The notes under the pieces were generated by a model that was not told the origin of the DNA, did not search any database, and worked only from the letters and a program-made list of their open reading frames with translations. The position numbers and the translations under genes were made by a program. This document shows positions 27,561-38,550 of a stretch of 64,000 nt of DNA, piece by piece. The DNA is from Epiperipatus broadwayi (lineage: Eukaryota > Onychophora > Udeonychophora > Euonychophora > Peripatidae): assembly GCA_028023455.1 (NCBI GenBank), contig JAQFVV010006425.1:436001-500000 (forward strand), in the 5' to 3' direction. Each line of letters begins with the position of its first letter. The stretch's first letter is position 1.

Positions 27561-28400
27561 TTAATAAAGACAAATGTTCTATTTATTCCTACTCTAAAAA
27601 ATCTGAAAATTTACAATTCCCTTATTCCAATCATGATTTTAAAACCATTTGTAAAATAGAAGAGATCTGGAATTACTTCTAATAATGTCTCCTACTATTT
27701 CATATTAATAATATATAGTGAATAGAGGATTTAAAATAATAGACATCCTACATAGACAAAGTAAAATATTTCATCAGTCTGCTAAATATAAACTTTTTCT
27801 CTAATTGATTAATCTGACCTTAGAATTTAACTCAGTTATCTGGAATCCTTACACTAAAAGAGATATTCAAAAATACAATCCGTATTTGCCAAATACTCTA
27901 AATATAATCACTTTCCTAAATGTTTTAACATTTCATTGATGCAAAAAAGGCATTACATATTTTTACAAGATTATCTATAAATTTACAATTATGTCAGATT
28001 TATTTTCAAAAAAATAGCCTCCAATCCCTCTCATTATTATACTAATTCACATAGACCTCTAAATTTAATTATTTTCATTCAGATGCACTTACATTTTTCT
28101 CCCATAATTTGTATAATCAGAACATATAATAAAGAATTTAGGAATAATAATATATTTCTTGATTCAACCAATTCCACAAAGATCTAAAACTGAAATACAT
28201 TTTATAATCATTGCCAAAATACTTTTCATGATTTTATCTTTAATTTTTTTTTCTTCATACATTATATATTTATACCTATATATTATTTATTATATATTAT
28301 TAGATTTTTATTTAGTTATTATTGTAATGTGCATTCTATAATTGACTATTAGTTGTTGTTTTGCATTTTAAATATAATTGAATAATAATAATTATTATTA

Positions 28401-30519
28401 TAGTAAGTTTACTTAATGATTAATATCCTTATCTATATATTTGCAAATACCTTCTACTAGCAAAAAAAATAATTTATAATTTGTTTTTGTTTTTTATTAT
28501 CATATTTTAATTTGTTACATAATTATTACCTTAATAATTATACTGAACAGTTCTCATTGTGTAGTAGTATTAGATCTTGTTGTATAAATAATCTGGATTT
28601 GATTCTGGACTAAATAAAACCAACATTTTTAAGCCTCATTCATCACTAGAAGTTACCTTCATTATCTGGATAATGGTCACTCCATCTTATCATGCAATAT
28701 TAATTGGTAAATAAGTACTTTTATCTCGAGAAAAAAACTGGCAAAATCATCTGTAACCAAAAATTGATAAGCTTGCTCCTTTCTTTACGTTCTTCATTGA
28801 GGGATTGTTGGAAAAGTATTTCTCTGAAAAGTCTTATTTAAAAGCTGTTTACTTTTCAGCTATAAATATAGATATTGTCATATGTGGCTTAGTGCAATGG
28901 TCAAAAAACATACTGTAGTTTATAAGGTCCTTGGATCAATTTTATTTGCGATATTTCCAACTCTCAAATTTCTTATGAACTCCCAAGAATGAAAGCAATT
29001 TGATTATTTATTTAATGTATATATTTTTAATACAATACATTTTTTAAATTAGAGTAATAGTTTAGTTAAAAACAAACAAAGTAAAGCAGAAACACTTATA
29101 GTCAATGCATACATTAATTGTTTTATTATTAATAAATTGTATTTTAAATTTCCATATCCTTATTTAGATATCAAGTTCTTGACATAAAAAAATTCTTTTG
29201 TTTTTATTTCAGTCTCAAATAAATTTTTTTATTCAATTTTTTTTATTTATTTATCTTTAAAAAAAGAGTTATAACGTGCATCTTCTACTTATCATCTGTT
29301 AGATCTCTTGAAGCAAAAAATCCAAATCTCCAATTACAAGCAGAAAACATATTTTGGGTTTTTTTTTTGCTCTTATTTATTTTCAATAATCACTATAAAA
29401 TACAAAAGACAATTCTCACCATTGCACAAAAATAGAATTATGAGCAGAAAATAACAAACAATAAACAATGAGTAAGAAGTGTGAAAATTATTATAAGGCC
29501 ACTAAAAGATAAATATGGTTGTACAAATACAAGATCATAAGTTTGCAGCTAGTTTAAAGCTATAACCAATGATATGAGAATCAAAATACTCAATCCTTAT
29601 ACTAACTTAAGTGATTGAAAGCAGTAAAGTAAAAGGAAATATAATGAGAATGAAACAGAAATAATGATAAAATTTTAAATGTTGTAGTAATTATGAGTGA
29701 ATTCAATTAAAATGATGAAACTTAATTCATCTTTAGTCAATTATATATAATCGACTAATATTTCTAAAAATATGTAAAATGTTTTATATGATATTAAAGA
29801 ATGTATAATTACTTTAAATTCTGTAAAAAGTTTAAAGAATTTGTTAGTAAATGAAGCAAAAATTTTAGGATTATACTTATTTATCTAATTCAAAGTTAAT
29901 GTGACATTTTTATCTATCTAATGTTTTTAATATAATCATAAATATAGCAGCAGTTTTGGAATGCACTGGTAAAAAAAAAAACAAAGAAGATCAAAAGTAT
30001 TTTGACAGTGCAATGATTGTTTAACTAGGTGTTAAAATTGATAGATGCCAGAGACACCCTGCATGAAAATAATGTAACAGAAGAGTATTAAACAATAAGC
30101 ATAGATGAGAAGATGCTGATATTTAAGAGTTCTATTTTACTTCATGATCTAGATTGTTTGCAATAAAAAAACATAACAAGGGTGAATGAGCTGAGTTCAT
30201 GCATTTTTGGATGGTTAATTAATATGGTAGACTAACAGAGGAAGAACACTGATTTTAAAATAAAATCAAGCAGTTTCTACTGCATTATTTCAGTAACATG
30301 TACTGCGCTTCTTTAAAATGAGCCACATACGTTATACTTATAAACTGCATTGTACCTGATGTAAATATTTTTTTCAATATGATGTTTACTTATGTTTAAA
30401 GAATAAACTGTGCAGCAGTAACATTGTGACATTTCTTTTAGAAATAGTAATGGTTTCATCATGTTACAATTGTATTCATTTTTATTTTCACAATCATCAT
30501 ACTAGTCTAATCTAACCAT
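28401..30519. other. AT-rich non-coding stretch
   Basis: About 2.1 kb without a recognisable gene or transposon. Scattered moderately balanced patches at 28650-28990 and 30000-30300 have no readable motif. Confidence 0.45.
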
Positions 30520-30690
30520 TCTAGATTAAACCAATAAGCATCACATGATCACCATTTCTTATGCTTGCTTATAACTGCTATTAAAACAGACAAAAACTCA
30601 CTATACATATTGCCACACAACAAGCTAAAGTAATCAATGGATGCCAGAAGGCTTGTGCATAAAATCCCCATTTAGTGCCTACTCATCCTA

Positions 30691-30738
30691 TATCCCCAGA
30701 CTAGTTTCTGGCTTGTGGCCTTTATCAGTGAGGAGTGT
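30691..30738 (-). ncRNA. Type I hammerhead motif (Z2, left arm), mutated
   Basis: Minus strand order: stem I strand CTCCTCA, CTGATAA box, stem II GGC-loop-GCC, GAAA, stem III ACTAGT (palindromic), C at the cleavage position, then TGGGGATA pairing back to stem I over 6 bp with one G-U. The G8 equivalent of the box is A, so this copy is probably inactive. Confidence 0.7.
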
Positions 30739-31192
30739 TGGATCTAGAGCATTGCACCTAGATTTTAGGATCTAATGAAACCATCCAGCAGCCACTTTTT
30801 ATCTCCACTTAACAACAAAACTATGAGTCTTAAATTAAAAACACCTTAATATTTTCAATATTGTGTGGGGATATGTATAGTGAGTTTTTGCCTGTTTTAA
30901 TAACAGTTATAAGCAAGCATAAGAAATGGTGATCATGTGATGCTTATTGGATTAAAACCAATCCTGACTAATAGAATATTAGTGGTTATTAAAAAACCAA
31001 AGACACCAAAATATATGGATACTGAACTGAGTTTACACCTATATGATTATATTAGCTAATGGGTTTGGATTGAAAATATTTAGGTGTTTTTTAATTTAAG
31101 ACTCATAGTTTTGTAGTTAAGTGGAGATAAAAGGTGGCAGCTGGAGGGTTGCATTAGATCCTAAGATCTATGTGCAGTGCTTTCAGATCCAA

Positions 31193-31240
31193 GGCTCCTC
31201 GCTGTTGAAGGCCACAAGCCAGAAACTAGTCTGGGGATAT
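31193..31240 (+). ncRNA. Type I hammerhead motif (Z2, right arm), mutated
   Basis: Inverted partner of 30691-30738: CTCCTCG, CTGTTGA, GGCCACAAGCC, GAAA, CTAGTC, TGGGGATA. Only the A6 equivalent differs from the CTGATGA box. The two arms together imply an intact ancestral core. Predicted cleavage would fall after 31231. Confidence 0.7.
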
Positions 31241-31352
31241 GGGATGAGTAGGCACTAGATGTGAATCTTATGCACAAGCCTTCTGGCATCCATTGATTAC
31301 TCTAGCTTGCTGTGTGGCAATACATATAGTGAGTTTTCTTCAATCTAGATTA

Positions 31353-31662
31353 ACTTAGAATATTTAATAATAGCTAGCTTTCATTTACCAACTTATTACC
31401 AAATCGTTAATTTGTTAAGTCGTATACCAATTTACCTCACAAAATAATCATTAGCCTGCTTGAGACTTGAATTTTTTTTTTCCAAAATTTATCTATTAGG
31501 ATTTGAACTCGTTATTGTGAGTGAAAGATGGTGACAAATCATTGTGATAAAACTCTTTTGAATACAAAGATATAAAATTTAAATGATATACTTTGTAGAT
31601 CTAAATCAATTTAAGCACAAGATTTGCATCAGGAGTTAAGAAAAGCAATGTGGAAGTTATCC
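31353..31662. other. AT-rich non-coding stretch
   Basis: Nothing recognised. Confidence 0.5.
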
Positions 31663-31866
31663 TTTTTTATATGCATATATTCTATGTATTGATAATATAC
31701 GCTTATTATTATTTTGCTGTTTATATAATCTTTTTTATATACATATATTCTGTGTATTGATAATATACTTTTATTATTATATTGCTGTTTATATAATCTT
31801 ATTTATATGCATATATTCTATGTATTGATAATACACTCTTATTATTATTTTGCTGTTTATATATAT
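31663..31866. repeat. Minisatellite, three 68-bp units
   Basis: TTTTTTATATGCATATATTC begins units at 31663, 31731 and 31799, with about 90% identity by eye. Each includes TGTATTGATAATA and TTTTGCTGTTTATATAATC-type blocks. Confidence 0.92.
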
Positions 31867-32249
31867 ATAAATGATATGTATTTCTTACAAAAATTAAACT
31901 CTATACATATAAGAATAAAAGAAACGTAGACTTCCCAGTTAAACAAGTAAAATGTCAAAATGTGCTAAAACGCAAGCAATGATGAAGCTAAATACAATTG
32001 TACTATACATATAGTATTGTAATTTATTCTACTTCATTTTATAATGAATACGATAAAAAAAAAAATTGGAGACAAAATACATATACAGACACACAATACT
32101 TTTTTTATTGAAATGTAGAGAGTAAATGCGTCTCTATTATTCCGAAGAAAAAAATCTTTTTTTTTTTTTTAGCTAGAACCATAAATCTACTAGGCTTCTT
32201 TTCCAATAACAGCTGATAGAATTTCCTTGCCATTTTAGCTTTTGGTTCT
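31867..32249. other. AT-rich non-coding stretch
   Basis: No gene. Poly-A and poly-T runs at 32053-32064 and 32157-32170. Composition becomes more balanced and CpG-containing from about 32200. Confidence 0.4.
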
Positions 32250-32444
32250 CTACTGAATACAAGCATGAGAATCGCGTCGCCTGTTCATGTGGATGTAACA
32301 GACGGCCAGCAGAATTAGAAGAGCCTCAGCTATCAACTTAACGGTGAATTGGAAAAAAAAAAGTCTCTTCGTTAATTGTGTGTGCGGAAAGGCTATCGCT
32401 AAGAGCCATCTGTCAGAGTGCGGTCTATCGTAAGTTTCAAGCAT
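32250..32444 (-). CDS. Candidate exon: small protein with one membrane helix
   Basis: From the ATG at about 32444 a 64-codon frame runs to a TAG at 32250. It has a polar N-terminus, then a hydrophobic segment of about 20 residues (FTVKLIAEALLILLAVCYI), then HMNRRRDSHACIQ. This is the topology of a single-pass membrane anchor with a basic flank. Codon use is balanced and several CpGs are retained, unlike the surroundings. An AG just upstream (TTGAATAATTAG) could be a splice acceptor and CTTGTATTCAG lies at the end, so it may be an exon rather than a whole gene. I do not recognise the family; chance remains possible. Confidence 0.25.
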   Translation of the reverse strand: MLETYDRPHSDRWLLAIAFPHTQLTKRLFFFQFTVKLIAEALLILLAVCYIHMNRRRDSHACIQ

Positions 32445-33589
32445 CGTGTTATCCGATAACACTTGCTAATTATTCAATAAACAAAAGGAATATGAAGATG
32501 AGAATCACATACATCTGTTTAAACGCTGGTGGAAAATCAACTAACGCTTGAAGAGGAAAGGGCAAATGTCTAATGCATGTAATTTTTATACGTATCCTAT
32601 AAATAATTTTTCAGCTCAAATGGTCTATTTACATAACAACTTAATAAAATAAATCAATATTATTTTTAAAAGATTTATTGCCATAAGATTTGCTTTAATA
32701 GAAGAACAATAGCTATTTTTTAAAATGTATCTCTCTATATATTTTATACTCTTACATTTAAGAAGTGAAGTACATTTTAGAGTTGATTATTATTAAATGT
32801 TTATTTGGCAAAACATTTGATTGTAAAAAAATAATAATAATAATAATCACCTCTTTTATTTAATGAATTTCCATATTAAAAATGAATGCATAATTGTGTA
32901 GTTTACATATATATTATGAATAAACGACCATACAGCCAAAGTATTGTCGCTATAAATGGTAATATAAAATAAACAAAATGGTTAAAGCAAATAAAAATTA
33001 AATTAATTATTATTAATATATAAATAATGTAAAATCATTTAATTATTTAGTTATATGCTGTTAATCTAAGTCAATAGCTTATAGTTTGCTGATAAGCAAA
33101 AATTATTACTTGAATTCTTAAGAAATGTGCGATATCAAGTGAAAATTTGAAAATAATGTAATATTACTACGCGGTAATTACATGCCTTAAAATGTTAAAA
33201 ATTTATTGAAATTAGGCTTGAACAATTCAAAATCGAATGCAGCAACGAATTTGAAAATTGCGATGTCAATTAGACTTATTCTGGATTTTATTTTCACTTC
33301 TTCTGGCCCTTAGTTTTTTTCTTCTTGTCGTTCGTTTGAAAAAATATATAAATTTTAAAAGAATTTAAAATAAATGTTTTAAAAATCAAACAAATTACAC
33401 TAAATAGAACCATTCCAATCATGTATTCAAAAAATATATTAACCAATATCCAGATAATAAAATTACAAATGGTTGCACTTAATTAAAGAACTTATAAAGA
33501 TTTTGTTTTTACTAAAATAAAATAAAAACATTAAAGGAATTTTTTAGACTTAAAGATTGATTTGTTGTTATTATTGTTATTATTATTAT
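32445..33589. other. Non-coding, with CpG-retaining patches
   Basis: No gene identified. CpG dinucleotides are more frequent than elsewhere at 32450-32600 and 33120-33310, hinting at an unmethylated or regulatory zone next to the candidate exon. The rest is A/T runs. Confidence 0.35.
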
Positions 33590-33897
33590 GCAAGCTTGAA
33601 GTTTCAATGTTCTTAAATTTTCTTCTGTATTTTAACAACCCTCTTTATATAATCAAATTTTTACTAATTTTAATCATTTTAATTAAGATCATAAGCAACT
33701 TTGCAATATTCTTAAATTTGAATGTTATTGTTGGCTAATTTAAATTTATTATTTATATAAAAATATATATTACTTCTTTGTTTGTTATTTCTTTTTATTG
33801 TTATGTTATATGCATTGTGTAAATTCCCTTTACTATTTTAATGGGTAATCATTAATTAGCTATATGCTGTTGTTTAGCGGTTGAATAAATGAACTGA

Positions 33898-33980
<83 letters not shown>

Positions 33981-33985
33981 CTAAA
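33590..33985 (+). mobile_element. LINE 3' tail with (ATT)n end
   Basis: Homologous to 900-1203 along its length. It ends GAATAAATGAACTGAATT and then ATT repeats from 33898 to 33980. This is a 5'-truncated insertion of a Jockey/CR1-like LINE 3' untranslated region. The terminal microsatellite is the element's own tail, expanded. Confidence 0.65.
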
Positions 33986-34170
33986 ATGCTCAACTTTGCA
34001 AAGAATAAGCAACTTATACAATACTAGTGATAATAAACTAGAAATAGACATTTTATCTACTAATTGCATGTCTACTATATTATTATTCATTGTTTTTCAC
34101 TTATATATTTATATTATTTGCCTGTAAATGATTTGTATATTTCAAACAGTATGGAAGATGTAAATAAATT

Positions 34171-34171
34171 A

Positions 34172-34204
<33 letters not shown>

Positions 34205-34225
34205 TAATTAATAATAATAATAATA

Positions 34226-34296
<71 letters not shown>

Positions 34297-34351
34297 TACT
34301 ACTACTACTACTATTACTACAACTACTACTATTATTATTATAATCATCATC
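34171..34351. repeat. Compound (AAT)n/(ATT)n/(ACT)n microsatellite
   Basis: AAT units are followed by the complementary ATT units, then ACT, ATT and ATC units. The AAT-to-ATT switch forms a perfect palindrome, as if two LINE tails of opposite orientation had met or one had been copied back. Confidence 0.92.
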
Positions 34352-35035
34352 ACCCCATTAAATGTATATCTCATTCTAATTTTTTATATTAGTTCTCTTC
34401 CACCTTAAGGAAAATCATTAAAAGAAAAATGTATCATCATAAACATTATAAGAAATTTAATAACTATTATTACAATATTTTTTTTCAATTAACAAAAATT
34501 AAATAGGGATTTTTTTTTAATCATATAAAGAATATAGAGAATAATTTCTGTATATATAAATCTTAAAGAATTCTGGTCTTGCGTTAAAAATTCTGGAATT
34601 GGTAGTAATAACAGTGAAACTGCTTCAAATTCCTCATTTTCTGCTAAAAACTTTTCCACCTTCTTTGCTAACTATATGAAAATGTTGACAATGAATCAAA
34701 GCCTTTTGTATTTTTAGATAAATCTTATCACAAAATATCAGTTGATGGTTTTAATAATGAAGGCATTACAGCATCAATAAGAAAACCTAAACAGTGCACA
34801 AGTTTGATGCCACATAATATAACTTTTTTTGTATTTATAAGAGGTGTGCCAAATTTATTGCTAACCCTTTATGTTATATATATATATATGAAAAACAAAA
34901 AAACACAAGTTAAAAAACTTGCTAATGCTTGTATTTATGATAACAGATGGCATTCTACCAAAAACACCGTCAAGGATAGTTTTCTGTTTACATAAACGTC
35001 AGAGTGAGTATTCACTATCTCTAACTTTAATTCCA

Positions 35036-35079
35036 CTTTCAGATCATGATTTCAAGCTATTTGCTATCGTCAGTGAAAG
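35036..35079 (-). ncRNA. Type I hammerhead ribozyme motif X1c
   Basis: On the minus strand: stem I CTTTCA, CTGACGA box, stem II AGC-loop-GCT, GAAA, stem III ATCATGAT (palindromic), C at the cleavage site, then TGAAAG pairing with CTTTCA over 6 bp. All core nucleotides of CUGANGA/GAAA are present. One weak point is a U-U opposition at the base of stem II, where natural ribozymes usually have G-C. Predicted cleavage lies between plus positions 35042 and 35041. Confidence 0.75.
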
Positions 35080-35260
35080 ACAGGTATAAGAAACTAGATT
35101 TAAACACAAACTCTGAGCATTTATGAAACAGTTTCTATTCAGCTTGCAAGCGTGAATCTTTTAGACACGTAATGTCTTCAAACTCAGCATAGCAAGCCAG
35201 ATAGCTACATGGGTCTGATGCTCAGAGTTTGTGTTTAGATCTAGTTTCTAAAATTCCTGT

Positions 35261-35304
35261 CTTTCACTGACGATAGCAAATAGCTTGAAAACATGATCTG
35301 AAAG
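35261..35304 (+). ncRNA. Type I hammerhead ribozyme motif X1a
   Basis: CTTTCA, CTGACGA, AGCAAATAGCT, GAAA, then AACATGATC and TGAAAG. The core is intact; stem III carries one mismatch compared with X1b. Predicted cleavage is after 35298. It is one end of a 408-nt unit closed by X1b. Confidence 0.72.
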
Positions 35305-35668
35305 TGGAATTAAAGTTAGAGATAGTGAATACTCACCCTGACGTTTATGTAAACAGAAAACTACGCTTGATGGTGTTATTGGTAGAACGCCATCTGTTAT
35401 CATAAATACAAGCGTTAGCAAGTTTTTTAACTTGTGTTTTTTTGTTTTTCATAAATGTACCTTTGAGGTCTTTCTTGCAATGATGTATATTGCAGAGGCT
35501 TCTACTATGTGGCGATGCTGAATTGAGATCAGACCCATGTAGCCATCTGGCTTGCTATGCTGAGTTTGAAGACATTAACGTGTCTAAAAGATTCACGCTT
35601 GCAAGCTGAATAGAAACTGTTTCATAAATGCTCAGAGTTTGTGTTTAGATCTAGTTTCTTATTCCTGT

Positions 35669-35712
35669 CTTTCACTGACGATAGCAAATAGCTTGAAATC
35701 ATGATCTGAAAA
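35669..35712 (+). ncRNA. Type I hammerhead ribozyme motif X1b
   Basis: Same layout as X1a with a fully palindromic stem III (ATCATGAT) and an intact core. Stem I is shortened by one pair (TGAAAA instead of TGAAAG). Predicted cleavage is after 35706. A transcript through X1a and X1b would release a 408-nt linear RNA with ends suited to circularisation. Confidence 0.75.
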
Positions 35713-35954
35713 TGGAATTAAAGTTAGAGATAGTGAATACTCACTCTGATGTTTATGTAAACAGAAAGCTTGACGGTGTTTTTGGTAGAACGCCATCTGT
35801 TATCATATATATATAATTTTATTAAACTTTTTCAATGTGTTAATGTTACACCATTTCATAACAATGGTTTTAAGGATTGTATAAATAATTTTAGACCTAT
35901 TTTGGTCTTGCATATTGTGGCTAAAATTATTTAACTTCTGTTGAACATGGTTTT

Positions 35955-36731
35955 TTGCCAAATAAATCTATTAAAACTAATCTCATCACTATATTTGATC
36001 ATATTGCTCATGCTGTAGAAGATAGGCAGAGACTAGATATAATTTATTTTGATGTATTTAAAGTTTTGGACAGAGTAAATCATAATATTCTTACTCAAAA
36101 ACTTCACAAGTTAAAATTCTCTGTAGAGTTTATTAAATGGCTTAGTCCATTTATTAAAGGTAGGAAGGCTTTTGTTAAATACAATAATAAAACTTCTACT
36201 TTATTCAATGATAGTTTGAGTTTACCTCAAAGTACCAGTCTGGTTTTTTTATTATTCAACATGTATATGATCAATCTTAAAGATTATATTATGTTCTCAT
36301 ATTTATTATGATATGCTGATGAATCCAAGGATTTTTAAACTGTTAATTACATTGAATTTCTCTAAAAATGATATTAATAATTGTATTGCTTGGTGTAGTG
36401 AAAATAAAATGTTTATTAATATAAACAAATGTTCAGTAGTATCATATTGTAACAAGTCTGAATATTTATGTTTTTATATTATAGTGAAATGCAGAAAATT
36501 AAATATAACATTATTCAACAAGATGTAGGTATTCTATTTACAAATAATGGATCCTTGCATGCACATGTTGAATCCATAATTAACAGAGCTTTTAAAATTA
36601 TGGGATTGATTATTAGATATAGCAGAATATTTAATAATAAATTAAAATATAAATTATTCAGAGCTCTTGTTATTCCTATATTGAATATGGATGTGTTGTT
36701 TGGAATCTATACTAAAAAAAGACATTATTGA
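35955..36731 (+). pseudogene. LINE reverse transcriptase fragment
   Basis: Frame 35955-36311 carries RT blocks: a FLPNKSIKTNLITIFDHIAHAV region, LDIIYFDVFKVLDRVNHNIL with the first catalytic Asp region, FIKWLSPFIKGRKAFVKYNN, then LPQSTS in place of the usual PQGS. After a shift, YADES stands for YADD; the second Asp is Glu. Frames 36313-36528 and 36468-36731 continue with WCSENKMFININKCSVVSY and the thumb region NNGSLHAHVESIINRAFKIMG. The changed catalytic block and the frame changes show it is inactive. Confidence 0.8.
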
Positions 36732-37060
36732 AATACAATCATTGGTAGAAAAGTTTTACAGAAAGGTCAGTTTAAATAAAGACAACATATTATCTTTCTA
36801 TTCAAAAAGAAGAAGAGATATGAAATATTTTATATAAAATTGTAAATTAAATATAATTTATAAAAATATGATACCAAATATTTCAATTAATGTAGTAGAA
36901 TATAAAAGTAGGAATTCAGATCTTTTTTATTCTAAAACCTGTTACTCAGATACTCCTAAATTTTCTCTATTGTTTCGGTTATTGAACTCTTATAATAACA
37001 AAAATTTTGCAATAATAATTATTTTAGTTTAAATAATTAAAAGTAATATGTTTTGTGTTA

Positions 37061-37633
<573 letters not shown>

Positions 37634-37709
37634 ATTAGAAACTAGTCAACACTTAATAGAATTATGTATTTGGTTTGTGAAGGATAGCTTGGTCTCTTAC
37701 TCTTAGATT

Positions 37710-38110
37710 TAAACCCCTCTCATATTATTTTGATGTGCATTTGAGGTAAAAATACCAAGAATTTTAGTTTCACATTTTATAATTTTAGTGCCAGTGTTTA
37801 CTTAAAGTTTTATTTTCCATAAGCATATCAGAATTGACTGCTAATGTATGTGTATTTGAAGTAAAATACCAAGAAATTGATTTTATACTTAGTTATCTTA
37901 ATATAGTATTATAATGTTTCTATGTCATAGGTTTATCAGAATTGACTGATAGCTTATGTATATTTTATAAGTAAAATATCCAGAAGTTTAGTTTAATATT
38001 TTGCTGTTTTGGTGCTAGTATTATAAGGTTTTCTTTCATAGGCTCATCAAAATGGATTGATAGCTGGCATATGTTAAATAAAATACAGAAAGCTTACTTT
38101 TATGTTATTT
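37710..38110. repeat. Tandem satellite-like units of about 112 bp
   Basis: Units begin with GTAAAATACCAAGAA-type sequence at about 37746, 37860 and 37970, with a partial one at about 38082. Each has AGGTTTATCAGAATTGACTG-like sequence near its end. Identity between units is moderate, so this is an old local array. Confidence 0.75.
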
Positions 38111-38337
38111 GTTTTCATGTAGACTATTTAATCATTCATGTTAGAATTATACCAAAACATGTATACGCGCACGTAAACTATAAAACCAAATGTTTATTGA
38201 ATTATCTTGTAATAAATGTTTTATTTATTTAAAAATGTGTTCAGAATTCTTCTTTGACATGCATTCATGTTATATGTTTCTACATATGCACACACACTTA
38301 CATATCCAATATGATATGATTGCACTATCCCAGAGTT

Positions 38338-38386
38338 TAATGATGAACATGTCCAGATCTGATGATGAACATGTCCAGATCTGATG
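38338..38386. repeat. 22-bp direct duplication
   Basis: GATGATGAACATGTCCAGATCT occurs twice back to back in part, forming short overlapping frames on both strands that are not genes. Confidence 0.7.
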
Positions 38387-38494
38387 ATGTTTCTTTTCTT
38401 GACCCACACACTATATGAAATGTTTGATTGTTTAATGATTCTCTGAAGATCTAGATAAATACTTTGCATATAATAAACATGTATATGAGAGATA

Positions 38495-38550
38495 GTGACC
38501 TGGAAAACTGATGAGTTCTGGTTCAGCACGAAATGTATCTTGGGGGTCAT
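38495..38550 (+). ncRNA. Type I hammerhead ribozyme motif Y1, core intact
   Basis: Order: GTGACC (outer stem I), CTGATGA, stem II GTTCT-loop-AGCAC with one mismatch, GAAA, stem III ATGTAT, C at the cleavage site, then TTGGGGGTCAT with GGTCAT pairing to GTGACC. All invariant core bases are present. The inner part of stem I is weak (only two A-U pairs next to the core). Predicted cleavage is after 38539. A repeat shared with 13720-13888 begins about 130 bp downstream. Confidence 0.7.

Larger units (their letters stand above)
23650..28400 (+). mobile_element. Decayed Jockey/CR1-like LINE
   Basis: Order along the plus strand: an ORF1 remnant with a PHD-like Cys/His segment (about 23950-24130), an AP-type endonuclease remnant (about 25550-26210), reverse transcriptase pieces (about 26980-27560), and a 3' end with GAATAATAATAATTATTATT at about 28380-28400. 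This matches LINEs of the Jockey/CR1 group, whose ORF1 often carries a PHD finger. The RT fragment is close to that of the LINE at 34560-37060. The element is full of stops and short indels, and a TA/TG microsatellite interrupts the RT, so it is long dead. Confidence 0.8.
30520..31352. repeat. Nested palindrome with two hammerheads (family Z)
   Basis: Outer block TCTAGATTAA...ACTCACTATACATATTG (30520-30625) is read back inverted at about 30865-30968. The block between (about 30630-30860), with GCCAGAAGGCTTGTGCATAA and CCCCAGACTAG, is inverted at about 31070-31325. The whole is a nested fold-back of about 830 bp whose two outermost edges share TCTAGATTAA. Each large arm carries a family Z hammerhead facing opposite ways. 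No coding capacity. Confidence 0.85.
34889..35806. mobile_element. Palindromic hammerhead element X1, inserted in the LINE
   Basis: A left arm (34889 to about 35218, minus sense) is followed by an inverted, longer right arm (about 35219-35806, plus sense). Landmarks shared by the arms are AACTTGTG/CACAAGTT, GATAACAGATGGC, ACATAAACGTCAGAG and GAAACTAGATCTAAACACAA. The plus-sense arm carries two hammerheads exactly 408 nt apart and the minus-sense arm one. TA runs flank both edges. A further copy starts at 63207. It has no coding capacity and looks like a non-autonomous element that multiplies through RNA. Confidence 0.8.
34560..37060 (+). mobile_element. Second Jockey/CR1-like LINE, split by an insertion
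   Basis: Left part 34560-34888 reads FWSCVKNSGIGS-like and a region leading into the RT fingers. Right part 35807-37060 continues with NNFRPILVLHIVAKII and the RT core. The two halves join in sense at the palindromic insertion 34889-35806. RT sequence is similar to the LINE at 23650-28400, so the two are members of one family. Frame breaks are fewer than in that copy but still several. No ORF1 or endonuclease is seen, so the copy is 5'-truncated. Confidence 0.8.

Noticed and set aside
38338-38400. Two CTGATGA boxes in the 22-bp duplication
   Set aside because: They are followed by AACATGT or TGTTTC with no GAAA and no stem II.
38221-38550. 109-codon minus-strand frame
   Set aside because: Runs antisense through the 22-bp duplication and the hammerhead Y1; composition is not protein-like.
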